Positions 23,505 to 31,357 of a stretch of 31,483 nt of DNA are shown in pieces; within the stretch, counting starts at the first letter, position 1; every line of letters begins with the position of its first letter. The position numbers were made by a program, and so were the translations under genes. The stretch spans positions 1 through 31,483 of the forward strand of contig WRJP01000003.1 of assembly GCA_009778535.1 (NCBI GenBank), written 5' to 3'. The notes under the pieces were generated by a model. That model did not search any database. It worked only from the letters and a program-made list of their open reading frames with translations, and had not been told where the DNA came from. This stretch comes from Propionibacteriaceae bacterium. Its GTDB lineage: Bacteria > Actinomycetota > Actinomycetes > Propionibacteriales > Propionibacteriaceae.

Positions 23505-24170
23505 ATGTCCTCGCAATCTCCTCAACAACCAATTCAGCAACAAGCGGCACAGCAGGGAAATGCCCTCGGTGTAGCTGCGCTTGTACTAGGAATAATCGCA
23601 ATAGCAATAGCTTTCATCCCCATCATCAATGCGGGCTCGTTCGTCCTTGGCGGTCTGGCTGTCATCCTCGGCATTATTGGGATGCTGAAGAAAAACAGCA
23701 AACGTGGCACGGCAATAACTGGTTTGATACTCGGCGCAGTGGCGATAATCATTGCAATCGCTGTCATAGCTACTGCTACTGCGGCTCTCAACGCGATTAG
23801 TAGTGAGTTATCCAAAGATGGTGAGTACGCAGTTACGATCGACACCGCGGTGTTCGTAAAAGACTACGATGACGCGCCTGCGGTCGTAGTTGATTTCACA
23901 TTCAAGAATGATTCCGAAAAAGATGCCAACTTCTTGACTTCAGTTACTTGTAAGGCCTTCCAGAATGGTGCTGAGTTAGAGTCAGCGATAATCGCGGACA
24001 ACAACGTTTACGACTCGGGTCTATCAATGTTGGATATGAAACCGGGGGTTGAGGGCAAAGTACAATCCGCTTGGGTACTATCTGATACTTCGCTGTTGTC
24101 AGTTGAGTGCAAGACTTTGTTTAGTCTCAGTGACAAACTGCTCGCGTCGAAAGAATTTGAAGTCAAGTAG
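23505..24170 (+). CDS. DUF4190/DUF5067-like membrane protein
   Basis: The 221-aa protein has a Gln-rich N-terminus, two long hydrophobic segments (about 21-60 and 70-97) separated by KKNSKRGTA, the DUF4190 hairpin pattern, and an exported beta-rich C-terminal domain (about 105-221) resembling DUF5067/DUF4352: a VVVDFTFKNDSEKDANFLTSV strand pair and a late WVLSDTSLLSVEC. Such domains face the outside in Gram-positives; function is unknown. AAAGGA stands just before the ATG. Regulation by the divergent HTH protein is inferred from the shared palindrome. Confidence 0.7.
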   Translation: MSSQSPQQPIQQQAAQQGNALGVAALVLGIIAIAIAFIPIINAGSFVLGGLAVILGIIGMLKKNSKRGTAITGLILGAVAIIIAIAVIATATAALNAISSELSKDGEYAVTIDTAVFVKDYDDAPAVVVDFTFKNDSEKDANFLTSVTCKAFQNGAELESAIIADNNVYDSGLSMLDMKPGVEGKVQSAWVLSDTSLLSVECKTLFSLSDKLLASKEFEVK

Positions 24171-24205
24171 CACTTGGGTTTAGAGCCGCCGAAACAGAAA
24201 TCCGT

Positions 24206-24227
24206 GCGGCGTTCTTGTAGACTCCGG
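24206..24227 (+). repeat. Right 22-bp direct repeat, inside the yvcK leader
   Basis: This matches 22970-22991 at 20 of 22 bases. It lies 13 bp before the yvcK ATG and contains a TTGTAGACT segment that could be a -10 region. GCCGC...GCGGC (24186-24210) can also pair across it as a weak terminator of the previous gene. Confidence 0.6.
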
Positions 24228-24240
24228 TAAGAGGGGGAAT

Positions 24241-25188
24241 ATGAGTACGCAGCCAATAATCACAGCGCTGGGAGGCGGTCACGGACTGGCGGCATCGCTT
24301 AGCGCGCTGCGCCATCTGACTACGCGGTTGACTGCCATAGTTACTGTCGCTGACGACGGCGGTTCGTCGGGAAGATTACGAAGCGAATTCGACATTCTTC
24401 CCCCTGGCGATCTGCGGATGGCTTTGGCGGCTCTCTGCGGCGACGACGACATTGAACGCCGCTGGGCGAGCGTTTTGCAGTCGCGTTTTCCAGGCGGTGG
24501 GCCATTGGGCGGACACGCGATTGGGAATCTGCTCATCGCTGGGCTTTGGCAGCAACTACCCGACCCAGTTGACGGCCTCCAGATGGTGGCAGAACTCTTG
24601 CACGTAAAAGGCAGGGTCTTGCCGATGTCAACGCTGCCTTTGGTTATTGAAGCAGACATGGTGGGTCATGACGGCGATTCACCGGACGAGATTGTTCATG
24701 TGGTTGGCCAAGAGGCGGTGGCATTAGCGCGGGGAACCATCGTCGATGTGCGGCTTACGCCTACCAGACCTCCGGCGGCTGCCGAAGCCGTAACGGCTAT
24801 TCGGGACTCAGATGCGGTGGTGCTCGGCCCTGGATCGTGGTTCTCCTCGGTTTTGCCACATTTGCTCGTCCCTGATCTGTGCGCTGCAATCGTCGAGACG
24901 AAGGCGCAGCGAATACTTACAATGAACTTGGTTCCCAGCGACGACGAAACCTACGGATACACCCCGTCGCGGCATTTGGAAGTCTTGGCAGAGCACGCAC
25001 CACTACTGCGGTTAGATACGGTGATTGTCGATCCAAGTTTCGCGGAAGGGGATAGGCATTTAAGAGAGTATTGCCAATCTTTCGGGGCAGATTTGGTGAT
25101 TGCTGACGTACGGATGAAAGATGGTTCAGCACGTCACGACCCGCTCAAATTGGCGGCTGTATATTCACAAGTGATCGATTTTTCTTGA
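24241..25188 (+). CDS. yvcK: YvcK/CofD-like UDP-GlcNAc-binding morphogenesis factor
   Basis: The 315-aa CofD-fold protein starts ITALGGGHGLAASLSALR, a glycine-rich loop, then VTVADDGGSSGRLRSEFDILPPGDLRMALAAL, the family's most conserved block. Further hallmarks are PLGGHAIGNLLIAGL and VLGPGSWFSSVLPHLLVP. YvcK binds UDP-GlcNAc and is needed for cell shape and growth on gluconeogenic carbon; in actinobacteria (CuvA) it localises to growth zones. GAGGGGG gives a strong ribosome-binding site. whiA follows as usual, but rapZ, normally just upstream, is absent. Confidence 0.93.
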   Translation: MSTQPIITALGGGHGLAASLSALRHLTTRLTAIVTVADDGGSSGRLRSEFDILPPGDLRMALAALCGDDDIERRWASVLQSRFPGGGPLGGHAIGNLLIAGLWQQLPDPVDGLQMVAELLHVKGRVLPMSTLPLVIEADMVGHDGDSPDEIVHVVGQEAVALARGTIVDVRLTPTRPPAAAEAVTAIRDSDAVVLGPGSWFSSVLPHLLVPDLCAAIVETKAQRILTMNLVPSDDETYGYTPSRHLEVLAEHAPLLRLDTVIVDPSFAEGDRHLREYCQSFGADLVIADVRMKDGSARHDPLKLAAVYSQVIDFS

Positions 25189-25276
25189 CGCAGTCTGTTT
25201 CATAGACAAGACGCCCTGCACGAATTTGCGTCCCCGGGGTAGGCTATCCGAATCACCCTCGTCCTAGGAGGAACGC

Positions 25277-26257
25277 ATGGCAATGACACTGCAAGTAAAG
25301 TCAGAGTTGTGTGTATTAGACATTGCCAAACCGGAATTGCGAAAAGCGGAGATGGCCGCAATGCTGCGTTTTGCGAATTCATTGCACATTGTCAGCGGGC
25401 AGATAGTGGTTGAAGCGGAGCTTGACACCGGAGCTGCCGCGCGCAGGCTGCGCAATGCGATTTCTGACCTGATGGGGTTGACTTGCGAGTTTGTGGTCAT
25501 TTCTTCTAGTGGGCTACGGCGTGGCACGCGTTACCTGGTTCGACTCATCCGTGATGGCGAGTCTTTGGCGCGACAGACTGGATTGATCGATCACCGGCGG
25601 CGTCCGACGCGGGGACTTCCAGCGGCCATCGTTGGAGGCAGTCTAGAAGTTTCGGCAGCGGCTTGGCGCGGCGCTTTTCTGGCACGGGGCTCGCTTAACG
25701 AACCTGGCCGGGCAATGGCTTTGGAGGTGACCTGCCCGGGTTCTGAGGCGGCGTTGGCGCTGGTTGGGGCAGCAAGGCGGATGGGAATCACTGCCAAGGC
25801 TAGAGAAGTACGTGGTTTAGACCGCGTTGTGATACGTGACGGAGATGCCATTGCTGCGATGCTGACCAGGATGGGTGCGCATGAGTCCGTGCTGGCTTGG
25901 GAGGAACGCCGAATGCGGCGGGAAGTCCGAGCATCCGCAAACCGGCTAGCAAACTTTGACGACGCTAATCTGCGGCGTTCGGCGCGCGCTGCGGTCACTG
26001 CGGGGATCAGGGTACGCCGAGCCCTAGAGATTCTCGGTGATGACATTCCAGAGCATCTGTTGAAAGCTGGACAATTCCGTTTAGAACACAAACAGGCGAG
26101 CCTGGAGGAGCTAGGAGCGTTACATGACCCGCCGCTCACCAAGGATGCAGTAGCTGGCCGTATTCGCCGCCTGCTCGCAACTGCCGACAAACGCGCGGCA
26201 GAGTTAGGCATTCCAAACACCGAAGCAGCGTTGAACGCCGAGTACGGCGACGAGTGA
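25277..26257 (+). CDS. whiA: WhiA sporulation/division transcriptional regulator
   Basis: The 326-aa protein has the WhiA layout: an N-terminal domain (MTLQVKSELCVLDI, about 1-90), a LAGLIDADG-homing-endonuclease-like central domain (about 95-200, RGAFLARGSLNEPGRA) without a complete nuclease site, and a C-terminal helix-turn-helix (about 215-326, RLANFDDANLRRSARAAV through LGIPNTEAALNAEY). In streptomycetes it acts with WhiB to switch on division genes; most Gram-positives keep it. AGGAGGA (25266-25272) precedes ATG 25277. It is the last gene of the conserved uvrC-yvcK-whiA group. Confidence 0.95.
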   Translation: MAMTLQVKSELCVLDIAKPELRKAEMAAMLRFANSLHIVSGQIVVEAELDTGAAARRLRNAISDLMGLTCEFVVISSSGLRRGTRYLVRLIRDGESLARQTGLIDHRRRPTRGLPAAIVGGSLEVSAAAWRGAFLARGSLNEPGRAMALEVTCPGSEAALALVGAARRMGITAKAREVRGLDRVVIRDGDAIAAMLTRMGAHESVLAWEERRMRREVRASANRLANFDDANLRRSARAAVTAGIRVRRALEILGDDIPEHLLKAGQFRLEHKQASLEELGALHDPPLTKDAVAGRIRRLLATADKRAAELGIPNTEAALNAEYGDE

Positions 26258-26319
26258 ACCCGAGCGCTGCCGCAGCTACTAATTGAGGAGTTGCGGCGTA
26301 GAACGTTGTCAGACATCTG

Positions 26320-26328
26320 TGATATGTT
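26320..26328 (+). promoter_or_regulatory. Extended -10 of PIN module 3, leaderless arrangement
   Basis: TGA-TATGTT (TATGTT at 26323-26328) is followed by six bases (GATGGA) and then the ATG at 26335. No Shine-Dalgarno is present. CAGA-CA-TCTG (26310-26319) directly upstream is a short inverted repeat that could be an operator half-site pair. Confidence 0.5.
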
Positions 26329-26334
26329 GATGGA

Positions 26335-26610
26335 ATGAGCCAGGTCGTAACAATCAGGGAAGTTAACCAGCACACCTCGGCGGTGTTCAAGCGGGTCAGT
26401 GCTGGTGAGGAGTTGATCGTCACCCGAGACGGACGCCCGCAAGCTCGTATCTTGCCGTATCAACCGCGCGATGAATACGAGCAACTGGTCGCTGCTGGGA
26501 GCATCGTGCCCGCCCAGACACACAGCTATCGTCCGACTTACGCAATGGAATGGTCGAATACAGTAGCTGTCGCTTTGGACGCTGAGCGCGCTGAGCGCGA
26601 CTGGCTGTAA
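26335..26610 (+). CDS. Phd/YefM-type antitoxin, module 3
   Basis: The 91-aa protein has the Phd/YefM N-terminal domain: VTIREVNQHTSAVFKRVSAGEELIVTRDGRPQARILPY (about 5-42), which dimerises and binds promoter DNA. The rest is a probable disordered, toxin-binding tail ending AERAERDWL. It lies two bases before the PIN toxin gene. Phd-type antitoxins commonly pair with PIN toxins in actinobacteria. Confidence 0.9.
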   Translation: MSQVVTIREVNQHTSAVFKRVSAGEELIVTRDGRPQARILPYQPRDEYEQLVAAGSIVPAQTHSYRPTYAMEWSNTVAVALDAERAERDWL

Positions 26611-26612
26611 AG

Positions 26613-27017
26613 ATGATCTACATAGACACTTCGGCTCTCTTGCGGGGCATCTTAGTAGCTGCGCCCGATCATGCAGCGGCGGCAAGTTTGCTAGCTGACC
26701 CAACTCAAATGCTAATAAGTTCGGAATTGCTGTGGCTGGAGGCTGATCGCGCCGCAATACGACTGGCTACAGAAAATCCAGCTTTTTCCAAGCTCGGGTA
26801 TGAAGTTACAGCAGCGCTGCGCTCTATTGAACAGGTGCGCCTTGATACGCCCATAATCAACGCCGCCAGATCAATTAAGCAGATCGTCAAGTCGCTAGAT
26901 GCTATTCATATCGCCACGGTACAGGCATTGGGTTCGGTCGTTGAGATGGTAGTTACCTATGACAAAACTATGGCGTCGGTCATGGAAAGCTGTGGTTTGC
27001 GGGTTGGAACGGCTTAG
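26613..27017 (+). CDS. PIN-domain ribonuclease toxin (VapC-like), module 3
   Basis: The 134-aa PIN protein has Asp5 (YIDTSALLR), Glu43 (LLWLEADRAA), Asp96 (SLDAIHIATV, a hallmark VapC motif) and Asp117 (VTYDKTM). All four metal ligands are present, so it should be active. It follows the antitoxin with almost no gap and ends 30 bp from the converging nuclease gene at 27048. Confidence 0.9.
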   Translation: MIYIDTSALLRGILVAAPDHAAAASLLADPTQMLISSELLWLEADRAAIRLATENPAFSKLGYEVTAALRSIEQVRLDTPIINAARSIKQIVKSLDAIHIATVQALGSVVEMVVTYDKTMASVMESCGLRVGTA

Positions 27018-27047
27018 CAAATCCTTCCCGGCCACGCTTAGTATGAG

Positions 27048-27653
27048 TTACCTACCCAGGTTTTTGCATTTTGCCCAAGAGCCAATTTTGTCATTCTGGG
27101 CTTGTTTTGCAGCGGCGGTGTAGTCGGCGAAGCGTTGCGGTTTTGCTGCACTCGCCGGAATCCAGGCGTTGACATATCCGGCTTTTATTAGTTCTAGCCC
27201 GACATCGGGAACCTCAGGAGTGGATACGTACACCAAGAGTCGACCGAATCTGTCGTATTTGTCAGCTTTTGTGTCGAATGTATAGCTGATACGGGTGCCG
27301 CGCGGTGTTAGTTTAATGAGTGCGGATTTTGCTTCTTGTGCTCCGCATTCAGGCTGGTCATTTTCGCCGAACATTTCAGGTGCGTCTATTCCAAGGACAC
27401 GTATGGTGTGATCAACCCCGTCAGCGGAGAATGTGAGGGTATCGCCGTCACTGACATACCTGACTATTCCGGTATTGGAGCTGCCGCTTGCTGTAGCGCT
27501 CGGCTGACGAGGTTGGTTAGTTTGGCTTGGGTTAATAGCCTGGTTCAACTGTTGGATGATGCTCTCGCGGAGGGCGTCGTTCGATACGGCTAAGAAAATT
27601 ACGATTAGAACCACGACGACTCCGGCGAAGATACGCCATGATCGTGTGTTCAT
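27048..27653 (-). CDS. Membrane-anchored SNase-family (thermonuclease-like) nuclease
   Basis: I chose ATG 27653 (201 aa) with AAAGGA nine bases upstream. One N-terminal membrane segment (about 8-23) and a Ser/Thr/Pro/Gln-rich linker place an SNase OB-fold domain outside the cell: VSDGDTLTF, TIRVLGIDAPEM, GAQEAKSALI, DKYDRFGRLLVYV, LIKAGYVNAW. The staphylococcal-nuclease catalytic Arg35, Glu43 and Arg87 correspond to Arg85, Glu107 and Arg138, and the Ca2+-binding Asp residues to Asp70/71 and Asp90. It would cut extracellular DNA or RNA for nutrient gain or biofilm control. Confidence 0.88.
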   Translation of the reverse strand: MNTRSWRIFAGVVVVLIVIFLAVSNDALRESIIQQLNQAINPSQTNQPRQPSATASGSSNTGIVRYVSDGDTLTFSADGVDHTIRVLGIDAPEMFGENDQPECGAQEAKSALIKLTPRGTRISYTFDTKADKYDRFGRLLVYVSTPEVPDVGLELIKAGYVNAWIPASAAKPQRFADYTAAAKQAQNDKIGSWAKCKNLGR

Positions 27654-27722
27654 CTGGTGGTTCCTTTGATTTTGCAGGATAGCTGCATACAACATAGCAG
27701 CGCTGATGGCACAGTCTTGGGT

Positions 27723-27758
27723 GTTGACACAGTGTCACTGCAACCAAAACCTGTCAAC
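27723..27758. promoter_or_regulatory. TGACA/TGTCA half-site cluster between divergent genes
   Basis: TGACAC-A-GTGTCA (27725-27737) is a perfect palindrome, and a larger inverted repeat pairs GTTGACA (27723-27729) with TGTCAAC (27752-27758). Both lie in the 215-bp gap between the nuclease and DUF4230 genes. TTGACA also equals a -35 consensus on each strand, but no good -10 follows, so regulator binding is the likelier reading. Confidence 0.4.
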
Positions 27759-27868
27759 GTTCATTTACCACTTTTGCGCTCCTTGCCTTTCAGTCGCCGA
27801 GTAGAGTGATACCTGGCTGCGATGCGACCTTCCGCACAGTATCCACTGAAACGCTTTTAAGGGAGATC

Positions 27869-28474
27869 ATGAAAAGGTTCAATTTAGGTCTTGTAATAGC
27901 TGTAGTAGTTCTTTTGGGGATAGTCGGCGTGATGATCTTCTTCCTCATGGGAGGCGGCCAATTATCGGACGAGAAGCGACAGGGGAGCGCACCGTTCAAC
28001 GAAGAAGTAGTCAAGAGTTTTAAAATATCTTCTTTGACCTATCGCTACACGAATATCATCTATAACGAAAGCGTCGCCAAGATTGGAAGCGTCAACATTC
28101 CATTCACAAAGAAATATTTAGGGGTTCGCTACGACGGCGTGATGGAAATTGGGATTGATGCCAGCAAACTGAATATCACCGAATCCGGTGATTCTGTGAT
28201 TATTACACTTCCGGCTCCAGAGATTTTGTCACATACTTTGGTTCCAGGCACGACGGAAGTTTTATTTGACGTGGACTCGCCGCTCACCCAAAACAAGGTG
28301 GCCGACTACACCCAGTTGTTCGAGTCTGAGCAACTGAACATGGAACAGCGAGCAATTGAAGCCGGAATGTTGAGTTCTGCTTCAGCGAGTGCCAAAGAAC
28401 AACTGCGAGCATTCATCGAATCTATTCCAGGGCTGCCAGAGAACTACAGCATCGTATTCAAGGATGCGAATTAG
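27869..28474 (+). CDS. DUF4230-like single-pass membrane protein
   Basis: I start at ATG 27869 (201 aa), preceded by AAGGGAG; the open frame extends upstream to 27806 without a better signal. One membrane segment (about 6-28) anchors an exported domain with FKISSLTYRYTNIIYNES, then VRYDGVMEIGIDASKLNIT, VIITLPAPEILSHTLVPGTTEVLFD, and an amphipathic helix region with AKEQLRAFIESI. This order matches DUF4230. Function is unknown in the family. It is oriented away from the nuclease and shares its intergenic region. Confidence 0.72.
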   Translation: MKRFNLGLVIAVVVLLGIVGVMIFFLMGGGQLSDEKRQGSAPFNEEVVKSFKISSLTYRYTNIIYNESVAKIGSVNIPFTKKYLGVRYDGVMEIGIDASKLNITESGDSVIITLPAPEILSHTLVPGTTEVLFDVDSPLTQNKVADYTQLFESEQLNMEQRAIEAGMLSSASASAKEQLRAFIESIPGLPENYSIVFKDAN

Positions 28475-28520
28475 TAGTTTCTGATCACTTCAGATCGTCT
28501 GACGATTCGCGCCAGTGTCT

Positions 28521-28556
28521 GCAACCCGATAAGGTTGCATGTGCCGTCAAGACGGC
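28521..28556 (+). promoter_or_regulatory. Tandem hairpins in the rpsO leader
   Basis: GCAACC-CGATAA-GGTTGC (28521-28538) and GCCGTC-AA-GACGGC (28543-28556) are separated by four bases and lie about 90 bp before rpsO. Ribosomal protein S15 represses its own translation in many bacteria through structured leaders, so this is a candidate autoregulatory element. It could also terminate or attenuate upstream reading. Confidence 0.45.
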
Positions 28557-28644
28557 CGCGGACGCAAAAGAGCTTCCCTGCTGAAAAGCAATAACGTAAA
28601 AGTTACCGGGAGCGCCGCGCAACGAGACCGAAAGGAGCCAGCGT

Positions 28645-28908
28645 ATGGATGCTGCAACCAAGAAACAGATCATCGAAGAGTATGCGACGAAACCAGGTGA
28701 CACTGGATCGCCAGATGTGCAGATAGCGCTGCTCTCCAAGCGGATTTCTCATCTGACGGAGCATCTTAAGCTCCACAAGGGCGATCATCACTCGCGTCGC
28801 GGATTGATGTTGATGGTGGGACAACGCCGTCGACTCTTGAACTATGTCGCAAAGAATGACATTGAACACTACCGCTCACTCATAGCAAGACTAGGTTTGC
28901 GCCGATAG
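28645..28908 (+). CDS. rpsO: 30S ribosomal protein S15
   Basis: The 87-aa protein carries the S15 hallmarks: GDTGSPDVQIALLSKRISHLTEHLKLHKGDHHSRRGL and the LLNYVAKNDIEHYRSLIARLGLRR ending. Its length is normal. S15 binds 16S rRNA early in 30S assembly. AAAGGAG (28631-28637) stands before the ATG. rpsO-pnp is a conserved pair in nearly all bacteria. Confidence 0.98.
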   Translation: MDAATKKQIIEEYATKPGDTGSPDVQIALLSKRISHLTEHLKLHKGDHHSRRGLMLMVGQRRRLLNYVAKNDIEHYRSLIARLGLRR

Positions 28909-28915
28909 TGAATAA

Positions 28916-28959
28916 AACAAGGAGTGGCCGTCTGGTTGCTCCTTGTTGTTTATAACAAC
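28916..28959 (+). terminator. Hairpins between rpsO and pnp
   Basis: AACAAGGAG (28916-28924) pairs with CTCCTTGTT (28939-28947) around a 14-base loop, followed by GTTTAT. An alternative stem GTTGTT-TAT-AACAAC (28945-28959) overlaps its right arm, so the two cannot form together. This may terminate rpsO mRNA partly, or serve as an RNase processing site in an rpsO-pnp transcript. Confidence 0.55.
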
Positions 28960-29098
28960 TAAAAAAGAGGAAAAGCCACTCGACATTCGTGCTTTGTCGG
29001 TCCTCGGTAGTGACTTTCGGGCCAAGTTTTCAGCTCATCCCGCGGGTCTCGATCGAAGACCGGATGAGTGAGTTGAAGTGGCCAAGAAAGGAATATCT

Positions 29099-31324
29099 AT
29101 GCAGGGATCAGACGTGCAATCAGCACAAGCCATCATAGACAATGGTGATTTCGGCAAACACGTAGTTCGATTTGAATCCGGACTTCTCGCTCGGCAGGCA
29201 TCCGGTTCTGCCTGTATCTACCTAGACGACGACACGATGCTGCTATCGGCGACGACAGCTCAAAACAACCCGAGGGATGTCGACTTCTTCCCGCTCACAG
29301 TAGACGTTGAAGAACGCATGTACGCGGCAGGCCGCATCCCAGGTTCGTTCTTCCGCCGCGAGGGACGGCCAGGTGAAGGCGCAATTCTTGCCGCACGACT
29401 CATCGACCGCCCACTGCGCCCATGTTTCGTTAAGGGACTGCGCAACGAAGTGCAGGTCGTCGTGACCGTGCTGGCGCTCAACCCGAACGTCATGTACGAC
29501 GTGCTTGCGATCAACGCCGGTTCGTGTTCGACCACGTTGGCAGGTTTGCCATTCACTGGCCCTATCGGCGGTGTCAGAGTGGCACTAATCGGGGAACAGT
29601 GGGTTTGTTTCCCAACCGTAGAACAAGTTGAACGCGCTACCTTCGACATGGTGGTCGCTGGTCGGGTGCTTCCCGATGGTGATGTTGCAATCATGATGGT
29701 CGAGGCGGAATCCACCGAAGCGACTCTCGACCTGGTTCGGGCAGGCAAAACAGCTCCCACTGAAGAAGTCGTCGCTGAAGGACTCGAAGCTGCAAAGCCT
29801 TTCATCAAGGCGCTATGCGACGCTCAGGCGGAACTTGCCGCCAAACTGCCGAAAGCTGTAGAACCGCTGCCGGTATACCTTGACTACACCGAAGACGTCT
29901 ATGAAGTGGTTTCGGAAGTTGCAACTGACCGGCTCAAAGTGGTCATGTCCATCCCGGGCAAAGTTGAGCGGGAAACGTCGACCGAGAAATTGCTGGCTCA
30001 AGTGATCGAAGAACTTGCTGAACGCCTTCCTGAACAAGACAAAGAAATCACTGGTGCTTTTAGAGCACTCACCAAGAAGATCGTGCGGCATCGCACTCTC
30101 ACGCAACAGGTACGTATTGACGGACGTGGGGTGCGAGACATCCGTTCGCTGTCAGCCGAAGTCGGAGTGCTGCCCAGAGTTCATGGTTCCGCGCTATTCC
30201 AACGTGGTGAAACTCAAATCTTGGGTGTCACAACGCTAAACATGCTGGATATGGAACAAAAGCTGGACACGCTCGCACCGGAAACCACCAAACGCTACAT
30301 GCACAACTATAACTTCCCGCCCTACTCCACTGGAGAGACCGGTCGGGTGGGTTCGCCGAAACGACGCGAGATCGGACACGGCGCATTGGCAGAGCGGGCG
30401 CTGGTTCCCGTGCTACCCAAGCGTGAAGAGTTCCCCTATGCCATTCGTCAGGTATCGGAAGCACTCGGTTCCAACGGCTCGACCTCCATGGGCTCGGTGT
30501 GCGCTTCAACCCTTTCGCTGCTGAACGCCGGAGTGCCGCTGCGGGCTCCAGTTGCAGGTATCGCTATGGGTCTTATGAGTGAAGAAATCGACGGCGAGAC
30601 AAAGTACATCGCGCTGACCGACATTCTTGGAGCCGAGGATGCCCTGGGCGACATGGATTTCAAAGTTGCCGGCACCAAAGATTTTGTGACCGCGCTACAA
30701 CTCGATACCAAACTCAACGGCATCCCAGCCGAAGTGCTGGCCGGTGCGTTGTTGCAGGCCAAAGAAGCTCGACTCACGCTCTTGGAGGTCATGGCGCAAG
30801 CGATAGATTCTCCCGACGAGATGAGTCCCTACGCTCCTAGAATCATCACTTTGAAGGTTCCCGTGGACAAGATCGGTGAAGTCATCGGCCCCAAGGGCAA
30901 GATGATCAACCAGATTCAAGACGACACTGGCGCGAATATCTCGATTGAAGAGGATGGCACCATCTACATCGGCGCTGACAATGGCGACGCGGCAGAAGCG
31001 GCTCGTTCGATGATCAACGCGATTGCGAACCCGACCATGCCGCAGATCGGTGAACGCTACCTGGGTACCGTCGTGAAGCTGATGCCTTTCGGAGCATTCG
31101 TTTCGCTGCTTCCAGGGAAAGACGGGCTGCTACACATCTCCAAGCTGCGTGCCTTGGCAGGCGGTGCCCGCGTAGAAAATGTTGAGGATGTCGTCACTGT
31201 TGGCCTTAAGCTGAAGGTTGAAATCGCTGAGATCGACGACAAGGGGAAGCTCTCCTTGATTCCGGTAATCGAAAATGAAGAAGCGGCAGCAGACGTAGAA
31301 CCTGCGCCGGAACCGCAGGAGTGA
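29099..31324 (+). CDS. pnp: Polyribonucleotide nucleotidyltransferase (PNPase)
   Basis: I chose ATG 29099 (741 aa) because AAAGGA (29087-29092) is six bases before it; an in-frame GTG at 29078 has no comparable site. PNPase degrades RNA 3'-5' with phosphate and can add tails. Domains in order: first RNase PH domain (about 20-230), the all-helical linker, second RNase PH domain (about 310-550, RIDGRGVRDIRSLSAEVGVLPRVHGSALFQRGETQ, and ALGDMDFKVAGTKDFVTALQLDTKLNG), KH domain (about 585-640, GEVIGPKGKMINQIQ) and S1 domain (about 650-720, GTVVKLMPFGAFVSLLPGKDGLLHIS). Complete. Confidence 0.97.
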   Translation: MQGSDVQSAQAIIDNGDFGKHVVRFESGLLARQASGSACIYLDDDTMLLSATTAQNNPRDVDFFPLTVDVEERMYAAGRIPGSFFRREGRPGEGAILAARLIDRPLRPCFVKGLRNEVQVVVTVLALNPNVMYDVLAINAGSCSTTLAGLPFTGPIGGVRVALIGEQWVCFPTVEQVERATFDMVVAGRVLPDGDVAIMMVEAESTEATLDLVRAGKTAPTEEVVAEGLEAAKPFIKALCDAQAELAAKLPKAVEPLPVYLDYTEDVYEVVSEVATDRLKVVMSIPGKVERETSTEKLLAQVIEELAERLPEQDKEITGAFRALTKKIVRHRTLTQQVRIDGRGVRDIRSLSAEVGVLPRVHGSALFQRGETQILGVTTLNMLDMEQKLDTLAPETTKRYMHNYNFPPYSTGETGRVGSPKRREIGHGALAERALVPVLPKREEFPYAIRQVSEALGSNGSTSMGSVCASTLSLLNAGVPLRAPVAGIAMGLMSEEIDGETKYIALTDILGAEDALGDMDFKVAGTKDFVTALQLDTKLNGIPAEVLAGALLQAKEARLTLLEVMAQAIDSPDEMSPYAPRIITLKVPVDKIGEVIGPKGKMINQIQDDTGANISIEEDGTIYIGADNGDAAEAARSMINAIANPTMPQIGERYLGTVVKLMPFGAFVSLLPGKDGLLHISKLRALAGGARVENVEDVVTVGLKLKVEIAEIDDKGKLSLIPVIENEEAAADVEPAPEPQE

Positions 31325-31357
31325 AATCTCGACCACCCTCAAACCAAAAGGAGTGCA

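Noticed and set aside
25591..26757. 388-aa minus-strand open frame opposite whiA
   Set aside because: It is long, but its composition is Arg/Ser/Ala-rich and typical of an antisense shadow; WhiA on the plus strand matches over its full length.
27724..27757. Divergent sigma-70 promoters from the two TTGACA boxes
   Set aside because: The boxes face each other and no TATAAT-like element lies 16-18 bp from either one.
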